14,088 bases of DNA from CAYMJO01 sp964391305 (GTDB taxonomy: Bacteria > Patescibacteriota > CALEFQ01), in NCBI GenBank assembly GCA_964391305.1, contig CAYMJO010000024.1:1-14088 (forward strand), given 5' to 3'. Of the stretch, positions 7,835 through 14,088 are shown one piece after another. The notes under the pieces were generated by a model, which had not been told where the DNA came from, did not search any database, and saw only the letters and a program-made list of their open reading frames with translations. Position numbers and translations under genes: made by a program. Within the stretch, counting starts at the first letter, position 1. Every line of letters starts with the position of its first letter.

Positions 7835-8512
7835 CTAACTAAATCTAAAAGATTTTAGCATAGTATCAAGAATATCAAGCTTATACTCCTCACCCTTCTT
7901 GTAACGCATAAGAATCCATCCAGCTTTGAAAAAATCTTCATTACTGCCACTAACTTCTCCCCAATCTACCAAAATTAAATTCTCGGCATCGGATCCCGCT
8001 TCTTTTGTAGGAACAAGTAATTTGTAATTCAAATTTACATCGCTACCTGGCACATCTATAGTCTCCTTAGATTTCTCTTCGTATGTCTCGAGCCCAACTT
8101 CTAGGGGTGGAGTGTAAATGCCCATAAATTCATCTCCATCCTTATCATAAAAAATTGCTTCATTCTTTTTATAACCGCAACCTCCCCATGGATCAAATAC
8201 TTCTAACCTAAATCCTTTCGGGATATCAACACTGTATCCAAACTCCTCACTTTTATATACTCCTTCCGTATAAACACCTTTCTTTTTCTCACCTGGCGTA
8301 CATGATGGCGTCGGCGTCACCGTTGCAATAACATCCGGCTCCTCTGTCGGCGACGGCACCGGCGTCTCTTCTATATTTTCAGAAACAACCTCCTTACCCT
8401 CTTCCTTCCCATCCCCCCAGCCAAACCAGCATCCAGTCCCAAAAATAAAAAATCCCCCCAATAAAACCGTAACTGTAACGATCAAAGCCGATTTTTTAAA
8501 AAAATTTTTCAT
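7835..8512 (-). CDS. Secreted lipoprotein-like protein with PsbP-like C-terminal domain
   Basis: 225 residues. A basic, hydrophobic N-terminus (1-27) ends at Cys28 in FGTGC, which suggests a lipoprotein, although the residue at -3 is not the usual Leu, so a membrane anchor is an alternative. Residues 29-80 are an acidic, Pro/Thr-rich linker with TPTP motifs. From about 88 on, a segment starting EFGYSVDIPKGF looks like the PsbP/LpqN-type fold found in many small secreted proteins; function is unknown. The first 59 residues equal those of the 424-residue neighbour except residue 5 (Phe instead of Ser), at both DNA and protein level. No Shine-Dalgarno precedes the ATG. Existence is well supported; the fold call is tentative. 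Confidence 0.8.
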   Translation of the reverse strand: MKNFFKKSALIVTVTVLLGGFFIFGTGCWFGWGDGKEEGKEVVSENIEETPVPSPTEEPDVIATVTPTPSCTPGEKKKGVYTEGVYKSEEFGYSVDIPKGFRLEVFDPWGGCGYKKNEAIFYDKDGDEFMGIYTPPLEVGLETYEEKSKETIDVPGSDVNLNYKLLVPTKEAGSDAENLILVDWGEVSGSNEDFFKAGWILMRYKKGEEYKLDILDTMLKSFRFS

Positions 8513-8530
8513 AAGAATAAATTTTGAAAA
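8334..8530 (-). repeat. 197-bp direct repeat, copy 1 (lipoprotein N-terminal module)
   Basis: Positions 8334-8530 match 9779-9975 with only two adjacent differences (aa here against cg in copy 2, changing codon 5). The repeat covers 17 leader bases, the signal sequence, Cys28 and the acidic linker up to residue 59. Identity stops abruptly at both ends. Confidence 0.95.
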
Positions 8531-8682
8531 AAGTACTGCTTACAACGATGGAAAATTGAAAGAAGCTTTAACTGGATTAATAATCATCGTCGAATTGACA
8601 GATCTATGGAAAAGAAAACTTCTACTTATCAAGGATTCTGTTATCTAATGTCTATCAAATATTATCTTAAAAACTTAGAAAA

Positions 8683-9957
8683 TCAACTAGGTATCCAACT
8701 TATAAAATGCAGAGTTTCGTTTTGGCCAAGTTCTTGCCCCGTCTCTTTATCCCAACCCCTTTCCCCCTTGAGAATCAAATGTATTTTCTTGTCATCTAAA
8801 TTCATCACATAATACTCATCCTCGTTCTGACCACAGCCATGACATAGCGTTGTAAACCATAAATACTTCCCATCCGGCGACAAATGCGATGGCCCAATAT
8901 TATAATATTTTGGATCATCTAGAACGGTTTCAACTTTTCCTTCAGGCAGAGCAATAGAAAGAGTTATATTTTTATCGTCAGGCTCCATTTTTTCGGTAAA
9001 TATCAAAAAGTCATCATTAGAAGAAATCATTAAACTGCCAATACTGCTCTTGTTGCCGTTCTGATTTTGACCTATCTCAGAAAGCTTATAAATAATACGT
9101 TTTTGGTTATTCAACAGGGAGTATTCTACAATTTTATTGTCCTTTATATAGTATGCTCTACTAAAGTCAGAATTAAAATTTAACGAAAAATCATCCTCGA
9201 TATCTATGTCCCTTTTTATTTCTTTTATAGATCCATCAACAAGACTAACCACTGTAAAATTTTCAACATAGGCACCTTCTCCCGTTTCAAACCAGTAAAA
9301 TTCATCACGGGCAGTATTGAACCCTTCTATCACAATATATTGCGGCTCCTTGAATTTCTTTACCAATCGCTTAGCCGTTCCATCTCGGTTTATTATATAG
9401 ACTCTTTTCTCTGCCGCACCGAACGCTTCCCCTGGCTCCAATAGCTTAACAACCACAAAAATAAGTTTTTTATTATCCAAAGACCACGATACATTACTAA
9501 TAAAGGTATCTGATTCTGACGTCTTGGCTACCTCCTTAAAAGAATTTAATTCCTTGGATGGTGCAACCTCTAATAAATTTTCATTATATTTTGCTAAATA
9601 TTTTCCATCTCTCGTACTAACAAATTTAACACTATCATCATCTTGATAACCAATTTCAACCTCCTCTTCATTATTTCCATAAATATCTGTTTGATAAACT
9701 TTTTCTAACTCTGGAGAACGCCTTTTATAAGTATAAAGTAATGATGGTGAATCCGTAGGTACAGTTTGGTTTTCAGATTCCGGCTCCTCTGTCGGCGACG
9801 GCACCGGCGTCTCTTCTATATTTTCAGAAACAACCTCCTTACCCTCTTCCTTCCCATCCCCCCAGCCAAACCAGCATCCAGTCCCAAAAATAAAAAATCC
9901 CCCCAATAAAACCGTAACTGTAACGATCAAAGCCGATTTTTTCGAAAAATTTTTCAT
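8683..9957 (-). CDS. Secreted lipoprotein-like protein with beta-propeller-like (PD40/TolB-type) domain
   Basis: 424 residues. N-terminus as in the 225-residue neighbour: hydrophobic segment, Cys28 in FGTGC, acidic linker with PVPSPTEEP. After residue 60 the sequence diverges completely. Residues from about 75 to 424 contain repeated blade-like stretches such as STRDGKYLAKY, WSLDNKKLIFVV and LSPDGKYLWFTT, typical of WD40-like/PD40 propellers; these usually serve protein binding outside the membrane. No enzyme motif is seen. The gene lies 170 bases upstream of its sister in the same direction. No Shine-Dalgarno precedes the ATG. Real gene: high confidence; propeller fold: moderate. Confidence 0.82.
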   Translation of the reverse strand: MKNFSKKSALIVTVTVLLGGFFIFGTGCWFGWGDGKEEGKEVVSENIEETPVPSPTEEPESENQTVPTDSPSLLYTYKRRSPELEKVYQTDIYGNNEEEVEIGYQDDDSVKFVSTRDGKYLAKYNENLLEVAPSKELNSFKEVAKTSESDTFISNVSWSLDNKKLIFVVVKLLEPGEAFGAAEKRVYIINRDGTAKRLVKKFKEPQYIVIEGFNTARDEFYWFETGEGAYVENFTVVSLVDGSIKEIKRDIDIEDDFSLNFNSDFSRAYYIKDNKIVEYSLLNNQKRIIYKLSEIGQNQNGNKSSIGSLMISSNDDFLIFTEKMEPDDKNITLSIALPEGKVETVLDDPKYYNIGPSHLSPDGKYLWFTTLCHGCGQNEDEYYVMNLDDKKIHLILKGERGWDKETGQELGQNETLHFISWIPS

Positions 9958-9975
9958 AAGAATAAATTTTGAAAA
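9779..9975 (-). repeat. 197-bp direct repeat, copy 2 (lipoprotein N-terminal module)
   Basis: Second copy of the 8334-8530 repeat at a constant offset of 1445 bases, same orientation, 195 of 197 bases identical. Sequences flanking the two copies are unrelated on both sides. Confidence 0.95.
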
Positions 9976-10297
9976 TCATTATTGAATGCTATCCAAAACC
10001 GCAAAAACACTCGAACCAATTCACCACTTGGGACAACCCAGAACCGCTTCAGGTTCTGGACAAAAATTTTATAAAAGAAACGTTCTTCCCTCCAACTCCC
10101 TAAATAACCGAAGGGCAACCCGTCAACCCTCCAGAAAACGAGTTTACCCCAAAAAGCTTTATAGGCCACTTAGGGAGATTGGAAAGAAGAATTTCGTCTT
10201 TCATCTCGATTACGAATTTCAAAGTTCGGGCGTAAAATCATTTTTGAAATTTGTATTTGACATCCCTTTGACATCCGAACTCTGCAATTAGAAACTT
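9958..10297. other. 340-bp region without a convincing gene
   Basis: An open frame on the plus strand (9986-10291) has a low-complexity, very basic translation without recognisable domains and overlaps leader elements, so it is not called. What can be seen: the leader and candidate promoter of the 424-residue gene, a perfect 8-bp stem-loop (10038-10059), a dyad at about 10180-10200, and an 11-bp tandem repeat TTTGACATCC (10256-10265 and 10267-10276) just past the end of the 79-residue gene. Confidence 0.6.
10038..10073 (-). promoter_or_regulatory. Candidate promoter and 5' stem-loop upstream of the 424-residue lipoprotein
   Basis: Minus strand TATAAA (10068-10073) with TTGGAG 16 bases upstream of it, a mediocre match. 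Eight bases after the -10 begins a perfect 8-bp stem with 6-base loop (CCAGAACC 10038-10045, GGTTCTGG 10052-10059). The arrangement resembles the one before the mosaic protein. Leader would be about 100 bases. Confidence 0.35.
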
Positions 10298-10537
10298 TCA
10301 AAAAACTTTAAGTATTTTCACTCTTACTTCACTCCCGTCAAAAACTTTGAATGAAAACTCGTCCCCCTCCATTCTGCCAAGCAGTTTTTTCCCCAAGGGC
10401 GAATAGACTGACACTAAACTATCATCGAGCAAATCCATTTTCACATTGACGATCTCGAAATTACGCTTCTTCCCATCGACTTTCACAGAAATCTTCGAAC
10501 CAATTTTGATTTCATACACAGTTTGAAACAAAATCAT
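10298..10537 (-). CDS. Stand-alone GreA/GreB C-terminal-domain protein
   Basis: 79 residues that align with the C-terminal half of GreA and nothing else. The core YSPLGKKLLGRMEGDEF corresponds to the family motif SPLG-ALL-x-GE/DE; the GreA of this window reads ASPLGQALLNRTPGE at the same place. There is no coiled coil, so it cannot reach the polymerase active site as GreA does. Rnk, the closest known small relative, keeps a short coiled coil, so this is shorter still. By analogy it may bind RNA polymerase at the secondary-channel rim and compete with or modulate Gre factors, but this is inference. AAAGAGG (10544-10550), six bases before the ATG, fixes the start. It is preceded by a spacer with stem-loops and followed by the gene-free stretch. 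Confidence 0.82.
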   Translation of the reverse strand: MILFQTVYEIKIGSKISVKVDGKKRNFEIVNVKMDLLDDSLVSVYSPLGKKLLGRMEGDEFSFKVFDGSEVRVKILKVF

Positions 10538-10643
10538 TAAGATCCTCTTTCGGACTTATCCACACTTTATAGAGACGGCTCTAATTCCAGCGACGGCTGT
10601 TTTATAAAATCAATTTTTAAACCTTTCTTTAACGCTCTTGAGT

Positions 10644-10683
10644 CGGAAATTTTTTTATTTCCGCTATCTGCGACGGCGGAAAT
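10644..10683 (-). promoter_or_regulatory. Mutually exclusive stem-loops upstream of the Gre-domain gene
   Basis: Three arms: CGGAAAT (10644-10650), ATTTCCGC (10657-10664) and GCGGAAAT (10676-10683). The middle arm can pair with either outer arm (7 bp with a 6-base loop, or 8 bp with an 11-base loop) but not both. If transcribed with the 79-residue gene it would lie 107-146 bases before the ATG. A switch function is inferred; no T-run terminator follows. Confidence 0.4.
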
Positions 10684-10756
10684 TTTGGTGATGTCCCTAT
10701 ACCACATTTCATTATAACACAGCCAAAAAATGGGTCAAGCAATTTTTTAATTTTAT

Positions 10757-10786
10757 AAAAAAGCGGTTCAACAATATTGAACCGCT
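10757..10786 (-). terminator. Rho-independent terminator of the 95-residue gene
   Basis: Perfect 10-bp stem AGCGGTTCAA (10762-10771) with TTGAACCGCT (10777-10786), 5-base loop, followed on the minus strand by six T (10757-10762). It lies 22 bases after the stop of the 95-residue gene, and no T-run follows on the plus strand. Confidence 0.88.
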
Positions 10787-10808
10787 GAACTTAACACTCC
10801 CTGTTCAA

Positions 10809-11096
10809 TTATGAAAAGAAAACTTTCGACCCGTTATTTTTCCGGTTGATGGTTTTATGTACAACATCCTTGATCCTATCTAGAGCTTGACATACTTGCG
10901 AAGTACCACACACTAGACTAACACGGATTCTGCCATTCGCATTCAGGAGCGGATGGAAAAATACTTGAATCATGTCAGCCCTTAAACGTAACCGGGCCCC
11001 AAGGCTATTTTTCAAATCCCCTTCAAGCTCATTAAGAAAACTCGGCGATCCATCTACTCCATAAATATCTATCAGAAGCTCATATTCTTCAAACAT
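10809..11096 (-). CDS. Hypothetical protein, 95 residues, small alpha/beta
   Basis: I do not recognise the family. The sequence reads as beta (YELLIDIYGV), helix (SPSFLNELEGDLKNSL), two strands (ADMIQVFFHPL, RIRVSLVCGT), helix (SQVCQALDRIKDVVHKTI), then a basic tail; this order fits a small ferredoxin- or tautomerase-like fold, but no catalytic motif can be named. It is soluble, without a signal or membrane segment. AGGGAGG (11103-11109), six bases before the ATG, fixes the start. It has its own candidate promoter after clpC and its own terminator, so it is likely a monocistronic unit. The strong Shine-Dalgarno, terminator and balanced composition support a real gene. Confidence 0.75.
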   Translation of the reverse strand: MFEEYELLIDIYGVDGSPSFLNELEGDLKNSLGARLRLRADMIQVFFHPLLNANGRIRVSLVCGTSQVCQALDRIKDVVHKTINRKNNGSKVFFS

Positions 11097-11124
11097 ACCA
11101 AACCTCCCTTGAAAAATTTTCCTC

Positions 11125-11180
11125 GTTCGATGTTAAATCTCACTCCATAACAACTCAATATAAATAAGTTCGATATTAAA
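11125..11180 (-). repeat. Direct repeat GTTCGATRTTAAA in the leader of the 95-residue gene
   Basis: GTTCGATGTTAAA (11125-11137) and GTTCGATATTAAA (11168-11180), 12 of 13 bases identical, 43 bases apart (about four helical turns). They flank the predicted transcription start and leader, a layout consistent with a repressor binding two same-facing sites. No known regulator site is matched. Confidence 0.4.
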
Positions 11181-11182
11181 AA

Positions 11183-11211
11183 AAACTATCATCTCAAAAA
11201 ACATTTGTCAA
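11183..11211 (-). promoter_or_regulatory. Candidate promoter of the 95-residue gene
   Basis: Minus strand TTGACA (11206-11211), 17 bases, TAGTTT (11183-11188) preceded by TG one base before. The -35 is perfect, the -10 weak (3 of 6). It starts right after the stop of the Clp gene, for which no separate terminator is seen. Confidence 0.45.
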
Positions 11212-11226
11212 TTTCTTTCTAAAACT

Positions 11227-13938
11227 CTACGCTGTCGCGACCGTCTGCTTGATTTTTCTCCGAGAGCTTTTGAAAATAAATTTACCGTTCTCGACGTCAA
11301 CTTCAATATTGTCTCCACCTTTGTACTTGCCCGAAAGCAATTTCTCCGAAAGAGGATTATCGATCTCTTTTTGTATGAAACGCTTCAATGGTCGAGCGCC
11401 AAAAGTGGGATCATATCCTTCTTTCGCAATTTTGTCTTTGGCTTTATCCGTAAGTTTGATTGTAACATTCTGTCCATGCAGTAAACGCTGGACATCTTTT
11501 ATAAGAAGATCAACAATGCGTCTGATTTCATTCTTGGAAAGCGCCTCAAAAATTATGATCTCGTCAACCCTGTTGAGAAATTCTGGTCGAAAAGTCTTCT
11601 TCAGTTCACCCATAAGTTCTACGCGCAGTTCATCCTTGTCCGCCTTTCTCTCTTTGACTTTATCGTCAAATCCAATTCTCCCCTCGGTAACTTCTTGAAT
11701 GCGCTGCGATCCGATATTGCTGGTCGCAATTATTATCGTATTTTTAAAATCCACCGCGCGTCCCTTCGCGTCGGTCAAACGTCCATCATCTAAAATCTGA
11801 AGAAGGATGTTGAAGACGTCCGGATGCGCTTTTTCGATCTCATCGAGCAAAATCACGCTGTAGGGTTTCCTGCGAACTTTCTCCGTAAGCTGTCCGCCTT
11901 CTTCATAGCCGACATAGCCCGGAGGGGAACCGGTAAGTTTTGCGACAGAATGCTGTTCCATATACTCGGACATATCGACTCTAATAATTGTGTCCTCGTT
12001 CCCAAAAACCTGTTCGGCCAAAGCTCTCGCAAGCTCGGTTTTACCCACACCGGTTGGCCCAAGAAAAATAAATGAACCAATCGGTCTGTTCGGATCTTTC
12101 AATCCGGCTCTGCCCCTGCGCACAGCTTCAGCGACAGCCTGCACAGCTTCATTCTGACCTATCACGCGCGCATGCAAACGCTCTTCGAGCTTGAGAAGTT
12201 TGTCAACTTCTTCTTGGGCAAGTTCTGACACAGGAATACCAGTCCAATCTGAAATCAGCTTTTCAATGTCCGATGCCAAAACCGTCGGCTGTCCGGTCGC
12301 CTTGTCTTTTCTCCAAGAGCCATCAAGCTCCCTTTTTTCCTCTTTTAAATTTTTTATTTTAAAATTTATTTCAGAAATTTTTTTACGTTTGAGAGAACCC
12401 TTTGTCTTTGCAAGAGCGGCTTTCTCCTTTTCAAAATCCTTTATTCGCTTCTCGAGCTTTTTAAGCTCTGCCGGAGCCTCAAGAGACTCTATGCGTATTT
12501 TAGACGCGGCTTCATCAATAAGATCGATCGCTTTATCAGGCAAAAATCTATCCTTCAAATAACGATCTGAAAGAGATGCCGCGGCAACGATCGCCTCATC
12601 AGAAATCGTCGTCTTGTGGTGCGCTTCGTATTTGTCCCGAAGCCCGCGTAAAATCGCGATCGTGTCTTCAACCGAAGGCTCATCAACCAAAATAGGCTGA
12701 AAGCGTCTCTCAAACGCGGCGTCTTTCTCAATATATTTTTTGTATTCATTCAAAGTTGTCGCGCCAATTGCCTGAAGCTCGCCTCGAGCAAGTGAAGGTT
12801 TCAGCATATTGGACGCATCAATCGCGCCTTCAGATCCACCGGCACCCACAATCGTATGAAGTTCATCGATAAAAAGAATAATCTTTCCCTTTTCCTTCTG
12901 AATGTCAGCGATAGCTTTTTTCAAACGTTTTTCAAACTCGCCGCGGAACTTCGTCCCCGCAACCATCGAAGATATATCAAGAGCAATGACACGCTTGCCT
13001 TTCAAAATCTCCGGGACATTGCCTGCCACAATTTTTTGCGCCAAACCCTCGGCAATCGCGGTCTTGCCAACGCCAGGTTCACCAATGAGCACGGGATTGT
13101 TCTTCGTCCTTCGAGAGAGAATCTGAATCACGCGCGCGACCTCATCGTCTCTTCCAATCACGGGATCAAGTTTGCCGTCCCGCGCCATCTGCGCCATGTC
13201 AACACCATATTTATCAAGGTTTGGTGTGCTGGACTTCGACTTCTGCGCGCTGGACTTTTTTCCCGAGCCTATTTGGCCAGAAATGATCTTTTGAGCCCTC
13301 TCTAAGGTAACTCCAAACCTTGAGAGCGTTTGTGCCGCCATACCTTCGCCTTCGAGGATTAATCCAATCAAGATATGCTCGGATCCAATGTATTGATTTC
13401 CAAATTCCCGCGCCTTCGCAAAAGCAAGCTCAAAGGCTTTTTTCGCGCGCGGACTAAAGTCAACCATGCGCGCTGTTTCTTCCCTTTCCTCATCCACTTC
13501 TTCGCCCTTCATGTTTTCCTCAAGATATCCCTGCAAATCAGCAACTTTTACGCCCAGCTTCCCGAGAAGATCCGTCGCAATCTCTCCCTCCTCGGTGATA
13601 CCCCAAAGCAAATGCTCGGTATCAACTTTTTTGGCGCCGAGCTCTGCCGCTTTCTGTGCCGCAGACGATACCACTTTCTTCGCACGCTCGGAAAAATAAT
13701 CGACAAGATTGATCTCCTGCCGAGGACGGTAAGATTTTCCCAACGCAGATCCAAAAAAAGGATCACGATCAAGACTTCCTGACTCTCCGAAGAAAGAATC
13801 GAAGATAGATCCAGCATCGCCGAAAAGCGCCCTTTGCTGGGCGCACGAGTAACAGAGACTCATCTGAGTCGGCTTTCCATTTACTATTTGTTTTATCGTG
13901 ACTGACGCGGGCCGTGACCCGCAGGATTGGCATAACAT
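11227..13938 (-). CDS. clpC: ClpC-type AAA+ unfoldase with N-terminal ClpE/McsA-like zinc finger
   Basis: Hsp100 ATPase that unfolds substrates and feeds them to ClpP; 903 residues against roughly 810-850 for ClpC. In order: a four-Cys zinc finger (C3, C6, C29, C32) as in ClpE and McsA, a linker to about 75, a double Clp_N repeat (80-145 and 157-222), AAA1 with Walker A GEPGVGKT (286-293) and Walker B FIDE (356-359), a short middle coiled coil (about 485-545, ClpC-sized, not the long ClpB type), AAA2 with Walker A GPTGVGKT (627-634) and Walker B LLDE (697-700), and a D2-small domain. The tripeptide IGF (755-757) sits where ClpA/C/X carry their ClpP-binding loop, so pairing with ClpP is expected. 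The start is the ATG that keeps the first CxxC. There is no Shine-Dalgarno. A CIRCE site implies HrcA repression. clpE would be an alternative name, but ClpE lacks the Clp_N domain. Confidence 0.93.
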   Translation of the reverse strand: MLCQSCGSRPASVTIKQIVNGKPTQMSLCYSCAQQRALFGDAGSIFDSFFGESGSLDRDPFFGSALGKSYRPRQEINLVDYFSERAKKVVSSAAQKAAELGAKKVDTEHLLWGITEEGEIATDLLGKLGVKVADLQGYLEENMKGEEVDEEREETARMVDFSPRAKKAFELAFAKAREFGNQYIGSEHILIGLILEGEGMAAQTLSRFGVTLERAQKIISGQIGSGKKSSAQKSKSSTPNLDKYGVDMAQMARDGKLDPVIGRDDEVARVIQILSRRTKNNPVLIGEPGVGKTAIAEGLAQKIVAGNVPEILKGKRVIALDISSMVAGTKFRGEFEKRLKKAIADIQKEKGKIILFIDELHTIVGAGGSEGAIDASNMLKPSLARGELQAIGATTLNEYKKYIEKDAAFERRFQPILVDEPSVEDTIAILRGLRDKYEAHHKTTISDEAIVAAASLSDRYLKDRFLPDKAIDLIDEAASKIRIESLEAPAELKKLEKRIKDFEKEKAALAKTKGSLKRKKISEINFKIKNLKEEKRELDGSWRKDKATGQPTVLASDIEKLISDWTGIPVSELAQEEVDKLLKLEERLHARVIGQNEAVQAVAEAVRRGRAGLKDPNRPIGSFIFLGPTGVGKTELARALAEQVFGNEDTIIRVDMSEYMEQHSVAKLTGSPPGYVGYEEGGQLTEKVRRKPYSVILLDEIEKAHPDVFNILLQILDDGRLTDAKGRAVDFKNTIIIATSNIGSQRIQEVTEGRIGFDDKVKERKADKDELRVELMGELKKTFRPEFLNRVDEIIIFEALSKNEIRRIVDLLIKDVQRLLHGQNVTIKLTDKAKDKIAKEGYDPTFGARPLKRFIQKEIDNPLSEKLLSGKYKGGDNIEVDVENGKFIFKSSRRKIKQTVATA

Positions 13939-13965
13939 AAAATTATTAAGATTAAAAATCGCAAA

Positions 13966-13992
13966 TTAGCACTCTCTTGTTATGAGTGCTAA
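13966..13992 (-). promoter_or_regulatory. CIRCE operator (HrcA binding site)
   Basis: TTAGCACTC (13966-13974), nine bases, GAGTGCTAA (13984-13992): a perfect match to the CIRCE consensus, extended by two more A-T pairs on each side. It overlaps the predicted transcription start and early leader of the Clp gene. By established knowledge HrcA binds CIRCE and represses until heat or misfolded protein titrates GroEL. hrcA itself is not in this window. Confidence 0.97.
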
Positions 13993-13996
13993 TTGC

Positions 13997-14026
13997 AATA
14001 TATCACATTTCAAAAGTTCCTGTCAA
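13997..14026 (-). promoter_or_regulatory. Promoter of the clpC-type gene
   Basis: Minus strand TTGACA (14021-14026), 18-base spacer, TATATT (13997-14002) with TG before the -10. The expected start is near 13990, inside CIRCE, giving a leader of about 50 bases. This is a vegetative sigma promoter controlled by the overlapping operator. Confidence 0.8.
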
Positions 14027-14040
14027 ACGCACATGTACAT

Positions 14041-14088
14041 TATAATCGAGTTGTTGACACTTTGAGTAATTAAAAGGACTCGGGTAAG
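14041..14088 (+). promoter_or_regulatory. Possible rightward promoter and Shine-Dalgarno at the window edge
   Basis: TATAAT (14041-14046) on the plus strand without a good -35, followed by AAAAGGA near 14072-14078. These could belong to a divergent gene beginning beyond the right edge; no start codon is inside the window. Confidence 0.25.

Noticed and set aside
8606..8812. 68-residue plus-strand open frame across the end of the 424-residue gene
   Set aside because: Overlaps the coding end of the lipoprotein on the other strand and has no recognisable content.
7835..9957. Mobile element explaining the 197-bp repeats
   Set aside because: No transposase, terminal inverted repeats or target duplication; the repeat falls exactly on a protein module, so duplication or gene conversion explains it better.
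10256..10276. Tandem TTTGACATCC as start of a CRISPR array or as doubled -35 elements
   Set aside because: Only two short copies without spacers, and no -10 at proper distance from either TTGACA on the plus strand.
9986..10291. 101-residue plus-strand open frame
   Set aside because: Low-complexity basic translation without domain or start signal; it covers the promoter and stem-loop region of the opposite-strand gene.

Overview
The window reads as chromosomal DNA of a low-GC bacterium, most likely a member of the Candidate Phyla Radiation (Patescibacteria). The case for this is indirect: AT-rich spacers, mostly missing Shine-Dalgarno sequences, short stand-alone regulators, an N-terminally anchored S8 peptidase with a long Thr-Pro linker, and poorly conserved lipoproteins. 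The open frames are consistent with the standard genetic code. No rRNA, tRNA, CRISPR array or transposase is visible, so the placement rests on style, not on a marker gene.

Left part: a secreted or membrane-anchored subtilisin-like (S8) peptidase on the minus strand runs off the left edge inside a Thr-Pro repeat (1-1883). It faces away from a small plus-strand block: an RDD-family membrane protein (2099-2563), then a CheY-like single-domain response regulator (2741-3121) that overlaps greA (3118-3576) by four bases. A stem-loop with U-runs on both strands (3631-3675) separates greA from the convergent gene that follows.

Middle part: all minus strand. A 1293-residue exported mosaic protein (3740-7621) has an M23-type metallopeptidase domain, LGFP-like repeats, six fibronectin-III-like repeats and a carbohydrate-binding-like C-terminus. 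Upstream of it lie two secreted lipoprotein-like proteins (7835-8512 and 8683-9957). These share an almost identical N-terminal 59 residues, encoded by a 197-bp direct repeat, but have unrelated C-terminal domains: one PsbP-like, one beta-propeller-like. A 340-bp gene-free stretch (9958-10297) follows.

Right part, also minus strand: a 79-residue stand-alone GreA/GreB C-terminal domain (10298-10537), an unrecognised 95-residue protein with its own terminator (10809-11096), and a Clp ATPase of 903 residues (11227-13938). The Clp protein joins a ClpE/McsA-type zinc finger to a full ClpC body and carries an IGF loop for ClpP binding. A perfect CIRCE operator (13966-13992) sits at its transcription start, indicating HrcA heat-shock control.

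Functionally the window combines cell-surface proteins (S8 peptidase, M23 mosaic, two lipoproteins, RDD protein) with stress and transcription-elongation functions (ClpC, GreA, Gre-like domain, response regulator). I see no clear defence island or mobile element. The least ordinary items are the duplicated lipoprotein N-terminal module, the zinc finger-Clp_N-ClpC architecture, the M23 mosaic protein with its structured leader, and several repeat or stem-loop elements in leaders.
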